DNA from: Halichondria panicea | Lineage: Eukaryota; Porifera; Demospongiae; Suberitida; Halichondriidae | NCBI RefSeq assembly: GCF_963675165.1 | Contig: NC_087377.1 | Span: 5,642,042 to 5,706,041 of the forward strand | DNA: 64,000 nucleotides | Direction: 5' to 3' | Shown: piece after piece, positions 12,521 to 23,469 of the stretch | Layout of the letters: each line of letters starts with the position of its first letter | Numbering within the stretch: the stretch's first letter is position 1 | Translations under genes and position numbers: made by a program | The notes under the pieces: generated by a model | Databases searched by the model: none | What the model was told of the DNA's origin: nothing | Seen by the model: the letters and a program-made list of their open reading frames with translations, nothing else

Positions 12521-13480
12521 AATGTATGGGGGGTGCATGGGTGATCAGTGCCAAAACCACCAGCTCTTTTTTTTTTATTTAGTACTAGAATCATTTGCAT
12601 AGTGAACATACATACAAATGACATACATACATAGTGAACTGAACATACATACAAATGACATTTGCATAGTGAACATACATACAAATGACGCGCTCTCTCT
12701 TATTTGCATGGTGAAGTTCTACATACAAATGATGCTCTCATTTGCATGGTGAAGCTCTCTACATGCATACAAATGGCATTTGCATAGTGAATTTGCTAGA
12801 CTGGAAACTACTCCCCTTTTCACCTAAGAAAAGGCTCAGGGGAGAGAGTAATCTTTTTTAACTCTGTTATTGGACACGCCCACTTATGTGACCAAAAAGG
12901 ATTGCCACATGAGCGGGCGTGTCCAACACGTAGTCCGTCTATACTATAATGTTAATTGTGTCCTCTTTCGATCAATATGCCGCTAAAAATTTACAGTTGT
13001 CCTATAGGGGCATGCGTGAAGAATGTCACGCTCCCACAATGTTAACGTCCTAACAACTTGCGTGCCACCACTCACACATGTACTATTTATTTCTGTTGCT
13101 ATATAGCCTCGAGTATAAAATACATTTCTGACGGTCTGGGATCAAAGCTGAATAAACACCCACACATTATGTAGTTATAGTGGTTTGTTCTCATCCTAGC
13201 CCTAATTCCTTATAGATGAAAAAGGGAGTGCATGGTTTCAAGTCAATGCAATATATATGAGTGTCATTGTAAAACTAACAAAGCTTATCATTTGCCATGC
13301 AGCGTTATTTGTATGTAGAACTTCTCATTTTGTATGTAGAACTTCACCATGCAAATAAGAGTATCATTTGTATGTAGAAAATCACCATGCAAATAAGAGA
13401 GAGCGTGTCATTTGTATGTACAACTTTACCATGCAAATAAGAACTGGAGGTTTTGGCACTGATCACCCCCCCATAGAAAT
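12521..13480. mobile_element. Non-autonomous DNA element with octamer-containing subterminal repeats
   Basis: The ends are inverted: TGATCAGTGCCAAAACCACC at about 12542 against its near-complement GGAGGTTTTGGCACTGATCA at about 13446, next to a G-run/C-run. Just inside, the left has several copies of the motif pair ATTTGCAT and ACATACAAATGA (12590-12790). The right has the same pair inverted (ATGCAAAT and CATTTGTATGTA, 13300-13440). A GTGGGCGTG-like inverted pair (CACGCCCACTTATGTG / CACATGAGCGGGCGTG) lies at about 12875-12930. There is no open reading frame of note. Confidence 0.7.
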
Positions 13481-13740
13481 GTTGATGTATATACACAATT
13501 ATTATAATTGCAACCAACAGTGGTTTTAAATTATGAGTAAAGTACAAGAGTCACCCGTATAATTATACTGTTAAAAATTAACCTTTTGATGAAAAACATG
13601 AATCCAAAATGCCACACTCTGAGGTAACTATTATAATTAGGGTACGTGTTTTCAGTATAATTATAGCTATAATTTTATCAGTCTCACATAATAATAGTTA
13701 TCTCTTGATCTTGCTTATTTCTATATCGAGCAAGTAACTC

Positions 13741-14950
13741 CTATATAAGGATTTCCTTCTCAAGGGATTTCTCCTCAGGCGATTCTTGGCCAACTTCTTC
13801 GTCATTTGACACCACTTCAGGATCATAATCACCCGTTTGATAATTCTCAACCTCTGCGATCAACTCTTCGTCTTGCACTGTGAGTTGCTCAGCCCCATTG
13901 TTGCAAGTTGGCACGGTATATTTCGGGCATATATATTGCACTTTGTAATCCCTACACCCTTTAGGGTTGTTCTTGTTCCAACATATCCCTCCAGACTGCA
14001 TGTGTGATGCATATAATAATTATTATATATTTTACTGTATTGTATATAATTATGACAATTATTCAACTTATAAAGCCTGAGACGGTAATTTCGTACCCAC
14101 TATATTGGCAGCTATAATTAGTTTTATAAAGATTTCGTATTCAAAATTTTCGGGTAACTCAGAATGGTGATGTAGGATGCACTTTCTCAATGGAAATTTT
14201 AGTCTAAATACGAAAATTGTACCATATCATTATACTATAATAACCTGTCTATCACAAGTCATGTAATTATGCCCGCTTCTAAATGTTTTGTATAATAACA
14301 GGTGTTGACTCACATCCGGTTTGCAGGTAATGTTCTGCTTAAACTCAGCATAGTCTCTCCCGGTGCATTTATCGTTACACCTTATCCCAGCTGGTGTAGC
14401 TCCTCCAGGACAAGACTTTTGTCCGTCGTTAACTACCTCACAGTCGCAGTGACCTGACGGATTATCACGATCCACGAACGCTGTGTCACAGAACTCGCTA
14501 CAAACAATGCCTCTGGTGTCTTGAATACTTCCCTCAGGGCAAAGGTACCTCAGTTTGTAGTCATCACACTTTTTACCTGACTTTTGCCAATTATTAATAC
14601 ATGCCAAGCCACGACGAGGCTCGCAAGCAATCGCAAAAACATCACCTATGCAGATCAAAACCTAAATCCATTATTATGTAATCATTATTACTAAGTTTGA
14701 TAGTACTGCCTGTTCGAAAAAATTATTCACCTGTGCTTTTGTAAGGACGTCCACTTGTTGTCTGGCATTGTATTCCAACAGGTTGGGGGCAACGTATCTT
14801 CTTTGATACGTGTATGATCCTTTCCCAATCACCTGATCCTGAAGGATTATCTCTGTCCATCCATCTCGTATAGCAGTACCTCTTACATTGTTGACAAGTC
14901 ACCATGCTAACTAGAGCACAGAAGAAAATGATTTTCGCTAGAACTGCCAT
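13741..14950 (-). CDS. Secreted protein with two WxxW (mucin/CILP-type) domains, left palindrome copy
   Basis: Three exons on the minus strand: 14950-14731, 14645-14314 and 13995-13741 (stop TAG at 13741), 268 aa. A signal peptide is clear (MAVLAKIIFFCALVSMVTCQ). Two cysteine-rich repeats follow. The first has WMDRDNPSGSGDWE, then IRCPQPVGIQC and CDDYKLRYLC; the second has FVDRDNPSGHCDCE, then CRDYKVQYIC. These match the WxxW domain known from gel-forming mucins and CILP (motif order W..RDNPSGxGDxE ... CP.P..I.C ... C.DY..RYLC). The tail after residue 215 is acidic. Splice phases are identical to the divergent copy at 17895-19107. The product is probably extracellular matrix or mucus. The exact role is unknown. 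Confidence 0.85.
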
Positions 14951-15003
14951 TTTTAAACAGCTTTCGTTTTTTTCAGTTTATGCACTGCATGAGATTGACT
15001 TGT

Positions 15004-15011
15004 CTTTTATA
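15004..15011 (-). promoter_or_regulatory. TATA box of left WxxW gene
   Basis: On the minus strand this reads TATAAAAG, 54 bases upstream of the ATG at 14950. It leaves room for a short 5' UTR. The same sequence in the same position precedes the divergent copy, supporting a real core promoter. Confidence 0.7.
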
Positions 15012-15410
15012 GTCAAGCCACTTCTTAACTTAGTCACCTTTAGTTTCAGGTGTGATCTACAGATAACGCAGTTTCAGATATAATTTATCACTTGTAATTG
15101 TAACACACATTATAATTATACTGTTGTAATGAGTGCTGAAGGTTTGTCACAGGGAAATAGAGGCTGCTAAATAGTTTAGCAAGTGATCAGTTAGTAATTG
15201 GACATCTCATAGTCGTTGACTCAGGTTGATGTGTATATCCATTAACATAGCTTCAATTCCAGGCCGCAAGGAAAGGAGAGACACACGCTACCAATAACAG
15301 TGAAAGTTGAAAGTTGATTTGTTGTAACTGATGATTCGTTCAGCCTATTTAACAGGTGACAGTTGACTCAATACTATGTAGCTAGTTATTAGCCGTCTTA
15401 GGGAAGCATC

Positions 15411-17342
15411 TGAGATACAAAGTAATGATGTATGTAATTATGTACATGCTATTAATTCATGTGTATTCAGTACTGACTGATATAGCTATATTATATCCGA
15501 CAGCAGTATAACTCTGTTCTATGATGAAATTTAAAAAAGCTAAAGATGACGTCCAACAAGAACGACTTTGGGCTTGTTGCCTTTTGACCTTTGAGATTAA
15601 AGGAATAGCAGTGCCAGTATATGGCATATTGTAGGGCCAATATATGGCATGTTGCACTGCATGGGGCAAAGTGAACTGACAGGAACCACAAATGTCTCAT
15701 TCAGTGTGTGCACTATAAAAAGCAATGATTGCAGTATTGGGTGGAGGGTGGGCTGAAGTCACAAAAGGTCACTTTGCCCCATGCAGTGCAACATGCCATA
15801 TTATTGGCCCTACAATATGCCATGTACTGGCACTGCTATTCTCAAAGGTCAAAAGGCAACAAGTAATAATTATCCCCACAGTCTTTCTTGTTGGACGTCA
15901 TCTTAAATTTCATCGTAAAACAGAGTTAGATATACTGCTGTCAGATATAATAATAGCTATATCAGTCAGTACTGTATTATTATGATTACACATGATACAT
16001 ATAAATTACATACATCATTACTTTGTATCTCAGATGCTTCCCTAAGACGGCTAATAACCAGGGCCGTAGACAGCAGGGAGGGGGCAGTTGCCCCCCCCCC
16101 TGGCATTCTCAGATCTGCTAAAATTATTGATCTGCACATGCCCAATGAGATGGCAGGGCTATCTGATGCGCGTGCTGAGAAAAGTACGACCTTTTTTTTA
16201 GGTAAAATTCTGAGCTCCACTGCGCCCTCTGGGAAGCAGGAGCACCTTTCTAGTTTGTTTTGCTCTAAGTTGGTGCNNNNNNNNNNNNNNNNNNNNNNNN
16301 NNNNNNNNNNNNNNNNNNNNNNNNNNNNNNNNNNNNNNNNNNNNNNNNNNNNNNNNNNNNNNNNNNNNNNNNNNNNNNNNNNNNNNNNNNNNNNNNNNNN
16401 NNNNNNNNNNNNNNNNNNNNNNNNNNNNNNNNNNNNNNNNNNNNNNNNNNNNNNNNNNNNNNNNNNNNNNNNNNNNTGAGATACAAAGTAATGATGTATG
16501 TAATTATGTACATGCTATTAATTCATGTGTATTCAGTACTGACTGATATAGCTATATTATATCCGACAGCAGTATAACTCTGTTCTATGATGAAATTTAA
16601 AAAAGCTAAAGATGACGTCCAACAAGAACGACTTTGGGCTTGTTGCCTTTTGACCTTTGAGATTAAAGGAATAGCAGTGCCAGTATATGGCATATTGTAG
16701 GGCCAATATATGGCATGTTGCACTGCATGGGGCAAAGTGAACTGACAGGAACCACAAATGTCTCATTCAGTGTGTGCACTATAAAAAGCAATGATTGCAG
16801 TATTGGGTGGAGGGTGGGCTGAAGTCACAAAAGGTCACTTTGCCCCATGCAGTGCAACATGCCATATTATTGGCCCTACAATATGCCATGTACTGGCACT
16901 GCTATTCTCAAAGGTCAAAAGGCAACAAGTAATAATTATCCCCACAGTCTTTCTTGTTGGACGTCATCTTAAATTTCATCGTAAAACAGAGTTAGATATA
17001 CTGCTGTCAGATATAATAATAGCTATATCAGTCAGTACTGTATTATTATGATTACACATGATACATATAAATTACATACATCATTACTTTGTATCTCAGA
17101 TGCTTCCCTAAGACGGCTAATAACCAGGGCCGTAGACAGCAGGGAGGGGGCAGTTGCCCCCCCCCCTGGCATTCTCAGATCTGCTAAAATTATTGATCTG
17201 CACATGCCCAATGAGATGGCAGGGCTATCTGATGCGCGTGCTGAGAAAAGTACGACCTTTTTTTTAGGTAAAATTCTGAGCTCCACTGCGCCCTCTGGGA
17301 AGCAGGAGCACCTTTCTAGTTTGTTTTGCTCTAAGTTGGTGC
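15411..17342. other. Assembly gap flanked by an exact 866-base repeat (probable unmerged contig overlap)
   Basis: Bases 15411-16276 recur at 16477-17342 with a constant offset of 1066 and no difference that I can find. The 200 Ns at 16277-16476 lie exactly between the two copies. A contig ending at 16276 and another starting at 16477, sharing their last and first 866 bases, would give this picture. The true locus is then probably 15410 joined directly to 16477. Open frames spanning the Ns are artefacts. Confidence 0.85.
16059..16276. mobile_element. Truncated duplicate of the 17125 element, cut by the assembly gap
   Basis: Identical to 17125-17342, including the TSD half ATAAC at 16054-16058. 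It stops at the N run. It is almost certainly the same physical element seen twice because of the unmerged contig overlap. Confidence 0.8.
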
Positions 17343-17460
17343 CACAGCAAGTTGGAAGTTGCCATACAGAGGATATTGAAATAACAGTTGACCTTTTTTT
17401 TTGTAAAATGTTCAGTTTTTATTTTGCCACCCCTGCAAACCTAAGCTATCTACGGCCCTG
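17125..17460. mobile_element. Short TIR element CAGGGCCGTAGACAG...CTATCTACGGCCCTG with 5-bp target duplication
   Basis: The 5' end CAGGGCCGTAGACAG is inverted at the 3' end as CTATCTACGGCCCTG. It is flanked by ATAAC at 17120-17124 and 17461-17465. The left palindrome arm has the uninterrupted site (GGCTAATAACTAG on the complementary strand at about 15382-15400), so the insertion happened in one arm only. It encodes nothing convincing and has a poly-C run near the 5' end. A truncated duplicate starts at 16059 and ends at the assembly gap. Confidence 0.85.
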
Positions 17461-17833
17461 ATAACTCATAGTATTGAGTCAACTGTCACCTGTTAAATAG
17501 GCTGAACGAATCATCAGTTACAACAAATCAACTTTCAACTTCCACTGTTATTGGTAGCCCGTGTCTCTCCTTTCCTTGCGGCCTGGAATTGAAGCTATGT
17601 TAATGGATATACACATCAACCTGAGTCAACGACTATGAGATGTCCAATTACTAACTGATCACTTGCTAAACTATTTAGCAGCCTCTATTTCCCTGTGACA
17701 AACCTTCAGCACTCATTACAACAGTATAATTATAATGTTTGTTACAATTACAAGTGATAAATTATATCTGAAACTGCGTTATCTGTAGATCACACCTGAA
17801 ACTAAAGGTGACTAAGTTAAGAAGTGGCTTGAC

Positions 17834-17841
17834 TATAAAAG
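17834..17841 (+). promoter_or_regulatory. TATA box of right WxxW gene
   Basis: TATAAAAG lies 54 bases upstream of the ATG at 17895, in a block identical to the mirrored promoter of the left copy. Confidence 0.7.
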
Positions 17842-17894
17842 ACAAGTCAATCTCATGCAGTGCATAAACTGAAAAAAACGAAAGCTGTTTAAAA

Positions 17895-19107
17895 ATGGCA
17901 GTTCTAGCGAAAATCATTTTCTTCTGTGCTCTAGTTAGCATGGTGACTTGTCAACAATGTAAGAGGTACTGCTATACGAGATGGATGGACAGAGATAATC
18001 CTTCAGGATCAGGTGATTGGGAAAGGATCATACACGTATCAAAGAAGATACGTTGCCCCCAACCTGTTGGAATACAATGCCAGACAACAAGTGGACGTCC
18101 TTACAAAAGCACAGGTGAATAATTTTTTCGAACAGGCAGTACTATCAAACTTAGTAATAATGATTACATAATAATGGATTTAGGTTTTGATCTGCATAGG
18201 TGATGTTTTTGCGATTGCTTGCGAGCCTCGTCGTGGCTTGGCATGTATTAATAATTGGCAAAAGTCAGGTAAAAAGTGTGATGACTACAAACTGAGGTAC
18301 CTTTGCCCTGAGGGAAGTATTCAAGACACCAGAGGCATTGTTTGTAGCGAGTTCTGTGACACAGCGTTCGTGGATCGTGATAATCCGTCAGGTCACTGCG
18401 ACTGTGAGGTAGTTAACGACGGACAAAAGTCTTGTCCTGGAGGAGCTACACCAGCTGGGATAAGGTGTAACGATAAATGCACCGGGAGAGACTATGCAGA
18501 GTTTAAGCAGAACATTACCTGCAAACCGGATGTGAGTCAACATACTTATACAGTTATTGTACAAAACAGAAACAGGTGTACAAGTGATGAATGTAATTCC
18601 CACGGCGCGAAATTATTATTGCCCACAATACATTGTAATTATAGGTCCTATACATCACCTGCTCAAGGATGCGAAATTTATAGCTGGAATTTTTATATGA
18701 AAAGTTTAACTGGTAATCAGGAGCTAGGTTTATAAGTTGAAAAATGCGATTATCATATAATTATTATTATTAAATTATGCAACTTGTATTGCATAATTAT
18801 ACGTGCATCACACCCACACATGCAGTCTGGAGGGATATGTTGGAACAAGAACAACCCTAAAGGGTGTAGGGATTACAAAGTGCAATATATATGCCCGAAA
18901 TATACCGTGCCAACTTGCAACAATGAGGCTGAGCAACTCACAGTGCAGGACGAAGAGTTAATCCCAGAGGTTGAGAATTATCAAACGGGTGATTATGATC
19001 CTAAAGTGGTGTCAAATGACGAAGAAGTTGGCCAAGAATCGCCTGAGGGGAAATCCCTGGTGGAGGAAATGCTTATGCAGGAGTTGCTGCACACTCTTAC
19101 TCAATAG
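17895..19107 (+). CDS. Secreted protein with two WxxW (mucin/CILP-type) domains, right palindrome copy
   Basis: Three exons: 17895-18114, 18200-18531 and 18826-19107 (stop TAG), 277 aa. Signal peptide, first WxxW domain (about residues 20-125) and second WxxW domain (about 126-215) are the same as in the left copy up to the end of exon 2. Intron 2 (294 bases here, 318 in the left copy) differs in sequence. Exon 3 carries several replacements and a different C-terminus (ends MQELLHTLTQ here, KEILI in the left copy). A head-to-head arrangement about 1.9 kb apart, once the false duplication is removed, could allow shared regulation. Cysteine number and spacing are kept, so both copies look functional. 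Confidence 0.85.
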
Positions 19108-19159
19108 GAACGAAATAGTGATAATTATAGAGTGTGAGACTAAAACATACGTGTGACAG

Positions 19160-20224
19160 CTAGAAAATTGAACTGGGAACACCATGTACTATTAAACAAA
19201 CTTAATGTTACAATTTATATTACACATAATTATACAAAATTAATGGTGCAACATGTATAAAGAGTATGATTTCTGAAAAAGGTGGCATCCCCAGTTGACA
19301 CCACAAGTATTCACACATGTACTGACCTTAATGCCTCGGTGCTCCTGGTAAATGTTTGTTTTGCTCAAAAAACTGAGAGTTCTGTAACAAAGACAGCATT
19401 AAGCATTGAATAAGTTGTGCACATAGATAGCAATTATAACTTATACTTGCCAACTGTAGGCTGAAAAGGTGATTCCACAAATAAAACGACAACTGCCTAC
19501 TCCAAAACTAGGACGTGGTTGCCTCTATGGTTGGAATCGTTCCACCATAACCAAAGTTGAACCGAGTTTTCCCAGCACCTTCTGATTAGGTCGTCGACTC
19601 AACACATTACTTCAGGTAAATAGCTGTGAGCTGGCTAGGCTATAGGCTGGTCACTTTCAATTAAATTAACGGTCAAAGCTTTTCTTCGCATTGAGCGATC
19701 ATCAGGACAGATATGTAATAAGTGACTCTATAGGAATGAATGCGAGAAAAATATTCCAGACAATACAATGTAATACATGAAAATAATACATGAACATGAA
19801 CATTCCAATATGTACGTATAATACTATTATTAGTTGACTAGCCCTAGAATAAATACCTGTTATACTTGTTATACTGTATAGGATATACATAATTATGGGG
19901 TGCATATCTCCGAGTAGGTGTGGCATATCTGACTTACATAGTGTGCATGCGCGTATCCAAGCTTGAGTAATTCATTCTGCAAAACTGTACAGACACAATG
20001 GAAAAAGCAATGGAAGAAGCAATTGAAAGAATGGTTCTTGAAGCTACTGCGTCTGCGAATGCATAAGAATTCGAAGAACCTTGGCTCAAGACTCCTGTAA
20101 ACACCTCTGCTTCCCCAGTTACAGCAACAGAACAAGACAACACTGCTCCCTCCAACACAAACTCAGCAACTGAGGAAGAGAACAACTGCTCCCTCCGCCC
20201 CACCCTCATTCCAGCCGTATGGCA
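19160..20224. other. Intergenic stretch, no gene recognised
   Basis: I see no supported gene. A short plus-strand open stretch (about 19998-20065, starting MEKAMEEAIERMV) stops quickly. GCCTCGATTCCAAGCCGCAG-type text seen at about 20368 recurs at 12066, 15252, 17575 and 47812, and is probably part of a dispersed repeat. Confidence 0.4.
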
Positions 20225-20989
20225 CGCCGTTCGTAACAAAAATAAATGTCATCATGAGACCGTCACGTTGAATGTTTGATCGGGAGTCTCATGGTGACGT
20301 TATTTCTCAGTTTGACGTTCAAACTTTCTCCAAGGCCAGACCACACCTTGTTAGGAATGTATCTTGTAGCCTCGATTCCAAGCCGCAGGGAAAAGGGATG
20401 GAGTTGAGGCTAAGCTAACTGTACACGTAGTAGCTGTGGAGTCAGTCTAGTACCTAAAGGACAGACAACGTCAATTACATGAACAATGTCTTACGACACT
20501 GAGATTCAAGGCTGGGATCAGTTTTTCAGAGAGGTATTATCTTTCTTAGATACTTGTAATCGACAGTGTGGGATTGCAAATAGCTAATTGAGAGGTTGGA
20601 AACCTGTATTGTTATTGTATTGTGTATGTACAAAGGGTGCTACAAGATGGAATTGATAGTGCCACTGACAGTATTGCGATAATTTTTATATACCTTAAGG
20701 TGACATATTTTCGCGTGTATTAATTTCTGCTATTTCTGCGAATGAGAGTAAAATCACAAAAATTAGTACTTGCATATAATTGGCCGCCCTCTTGTTTAAT
20801 GTATCCAGATCGACATTTCGCAAAAAATTATACCGCAAAATGTACAAAACTGTAAAAACGCAAACAAATCTACCTGTGAAAATATGTCACCTTAAGGTAT
20901 CTATTTTGAACAACTAGAAACTTCACTACGAACTGTGCACAGAGAGTGGGAGAGTACTTGATGGACTTGAAAGACTTACATCCACCTCA

Positions 20990-21580
20990 TATAGTGTGCC
21001 ACTGGAGACATCAAGTGGAAGACAAAGATTTGATGTCCGTCAAGAGCAAATCGAATATCTCCGATCTATGTCCTTCACCTACTCTCAGATAAGCGAACTA
21101 CTAGGTGTGTCTAGAATGACTGTTTACAGGCAATGTATTGAGTATGGTGTGGTAGATAAGAGAACAGGATGGATGTGCTTAGAATTGTTCGAGAAATCCG
21201 CTCTACAATGGGTCAAACAATGTTAATGGGAAGATTGCAATCAATGGGATGCAATACGCCCTTTACCCATGCGGAGTCCTTCAGCTGCTGTGTACCTGGG
21301 CCGAACAGTCTATGGCATATAGGTACACTACACATGTTTAAGAATACCAAAACTAATTAGCTCTTTAATTAAGACTTTGTGCTATACAGTGCACTTTGAA
21401 TGGTTGAACTCTATAGATGAAATTAGCAACAATAATGATCAGTTGCGTAAAATATACAATTAAGTGCAGGTTTTCCATTTGTATAACACAAGGCTACTTT
21501 CTTCCATTTTAGACGGGCATCACAAGTTGGTGAGATGGAGATTTGTGACACACGCTGGAATAGATTGCTAAACATGAGTT
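20990..21580 (+). pseudogene. Integrase-core (rve-like) transposase relic
   Basis: The frame starting near 20996 gives a helix-turn-helix segment (IEYLRSMSFTYSQISELLGV then SRMTVYRQCIEYG). After a frameshift near 21165 the next frame gives TMGQTMLMGRLQSMG and VPGPNSLWHI. An intron appears to join GGCATATAG at 21322 to ACGGGCATCAC at 21514, restoring DGHHKLVRWRFVTHAGID, which contains the first catalytic Asp context of integrase-core proteins common in cnidarian, fish and sponge repeats. It then decays. Family identity rests on the HTH plus the 'SLWH.DG.HKL.RW' motif. Confidence 0.65.
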
Positions 21581-22025
21581 TACAATGAAACCATTAGCAG
21601 CACTTTGTGCACAGCACAAGCAAACAATTGGTGAGAGTATTTAAACACTTGGTGAGAGTTTTTAAGAGGTGTTCTGTGTGGTTCGACCCCTCCGAACCTT
21701 TTCGAACTACGCCTCAGCACAAGCAAACACTTGATGAGAGTGTTCTACATGTGTTTGGTGTGGTTCGATCCCTCCGAATCTGGAATTCCTAACACAGCAC
21801 CACTAATATTGGAACACATAATTATTCATAATTAATTTTGTGTGTGCCTGCTATTATATTATAATTGTTATCCTGATTTTGGATTCATAATAAATTATTA
21901 TGCTAGGATAATTCAGCTATACTTAACTTCAACAGAACTCAAAAGGCGAAAATGATGCTGAGCAGAGAGACTGACGAAGGGTTACATATTTCTGGTATTT
22001 ATACAATGTACAACTTATCATTATC

Positions 22026-22320
22026 TATACAGTGACTTCCTTCTGTGAATTGGCTCCGAAGCTATTACAAGCGAAAGACGTTCACTATCTTCTGAGTGAA
22101 ACATTTTCTCAAGACCCTCTTGAAGCCTACTTCTCTAGACAACGCCACAAGGGAGGTAGATGTGACAATCCAGGTGTTCAACAGTTCTACTACAATACAG
22201 CATCATTAATACAACAGAGGGAAGTATATCGAGATTTAAAAACTATGAATGTACAGAAAACAAGTAACATTAGTTCTGCTTGTAATGTACCTCTGCCGAA
22301 AAGAAGAAAATCGTGTGTAA
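22026..22320 (+). pseudogene. P-element/THAP9-like C-terminal relic
   Basis: An open stretch reads LLSETFSQDPLEAYFSRQRH followed by KGGRCDNPGVQQF and KNT-like NTASL. The SQDPLE..F..QR..GG..DNP pattern is the C-terminal RNase H-like signature of P-element/THAP9-type transposases. The N-terminal THAP domain and GTPase insertion are not visible here, so this is a fragment. Confidence 0.5.
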
Positions 22321-22349
22321 CAACTCATATAATTACATTTCAGTTCCAT

Positions 22350-23200
22350 ATTGTTTAATGGTTTTCCACGTTGCTTTTCGGTGACTATTAAAACTACTGA
22401 CCTGTCCATGATATGGCAAATGAATGTATTCAGGTTTGAGTAAATCCATCATGGTCTCCCAAAGAGGTATAACGTCCTCCGTCTTTAGGACATCTTCCTC
22501 TATCTTGGATAGTATGACATCTGATGGGTCTGTTCTTACATCAAGATGCTGCCTACATACCAATTCGATTGCTTTCGTGAGAGCAAAAAAATTGTTATTA
22601 ACATGATATAGACCACCTCTATCTCTTTGTTCAGTCCATGTGTGACTGTAGTCTATAGTATTCATCGAGACTTGTTTTCATCGAGTCCAATACACTGGCA
22701 TATTGATGATGGTGCTTACGATATTTTTTCTTCAGCTTCATTATTACATACCCAGCGACATATCTAACGACATTCTCTTCCTTATCGGTCAACGATGAAG
22801 CTGCTGACTTCAATGTTAAATTCGATGGGACTACCATCTGTTTAACTACAGTGTACATCAGTCTCTTTGAAATGTGACCCCAGACACTTTGTGATATATG
22901 TAACATACCAATGCAAGAGTTCCATCTAGCACGATTCACTGGAGACAGCCTACACACATGAACATTTCTCTCACAAGGGCCTGAAACGCAGGTAATCACC
23001 ATTTGAAGCAGTTCTTTTCCTAATAACTTCACTCGTCCTGCTTAATCTTATGTTGTATGGTTTGCAAGCTTTTGGATTGGATGATACTTTGTAACAGGGT
23101 AGCTTGAGACTGGTCAAGCTTGCTAAGCTCAACAATATGCTCGTCTGAGTCACTGTCTAGTTCTGTCTCTTCAGGTTCTGCATTGAGTTCTGCCATTGCG
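22350..23200 (-). pseudogene. Transposon accessory relic (VRYVAGY family)
   Basis: Read on the minus strand, an ATG at about 23199 opens an acidic N-terminus (MAELNAEPEETELDSDSDEH). After a stop and frame change come LLGKELLQMVITCVSG, then NVVRYVAGYVIMKLKKKYRK, and after another frameshift RGGLYHVNNNFFALTKAIE. This order (GY...KL then RGGL..N...F) recurs in uncharacterised open frames of sponge repeats. The function is unknown. Frameshifts near 23035 and 22665 show decay. Confidence 0.5.
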
Positions 23201-23469
23201 AGTTATGCCATGACTACGAGGTAGCAAATGACAACTAGAAGACTCTGGAGTAGATAAAGAAAGAAAAAAAGAATGTTTTTCTACTTACGCGAAACACGGA
23301 TTGTGACAATGATTTACATGGAGTTTCCTATCCATGAGAAACGTCACAATGAGACTCCCGACGTGACGTTCAAACAACCTCGATGTAACGTTTATTTTTG
23401 TTACGAACGGCGTAATGTGTATTAGTGTTTACTTCCTGTATTGTACTTTTCTGTTATTGTGGTTTCTGT

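Larger units (their letters stand above)
13741..19107. repeat. Large inverted duplication carrying two divergent WxxW genes
   Basis: The left arm (about 13741-15674) reads as the reverse complement of the right arm (about 15769-16276, continuing after the gap at 17343-19107). The centre is near 15721, with roughly 90 bases of non-matching spacer. Promoters and exons 1-2 are nearly identical between arms, with only isolated substitutions. Intron 2 and the 3' part of exon 3 differ clearly. This is an older inverted duplication whose central part has stayed homogeneous. Apparent length is inflated by the assembly problem described for 15411-17342. Confidence 0.85.
20225..23411. mobile_element. 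3.2 kb composite TIR element (integrase-core / P-like relics)
   Basis: The ends are imperfect inverted repeats of about 100 bases starting ACGCCGTTCGTAACAAAAAT on the left and its complement on the right, with GGGAGTCTCATGGTGACGT-like blocks further in. Inside are a plus-strand integrase-core relic (20990-21560), a plus-strand relic with an SQDPLE motif (22026-22320), and a minus-strand relic with a VVRYVAGYVIMKL motif (22350-23200). All are frameshifted, so the copy is dead. No clear target duplication was found. Whether all three genes belong to one element or are nested is not settled. Confidence 0.65.

Noticed and set aside
12590-12790. CRISPR-like spaced repeats
   Set aside because: Repeats are subterminal motifs of a eukaryotic transposon with mirrored copies at the other end, irregular spacing and no cas genes. 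The sequence is metazoan.
15982-16513. Open frames of 165 and 82 residues across the N run
   Set aside because: Most of their length is translated Ns in an assembly gap.
15457-17051. Repeated small open frames (70, 69, 86 residues) in the palindrome centre
   Set aside because: They appear twice only because of the unmerged overlap, lie in the spacer and arms of the inverted repeat, and show no family motif.
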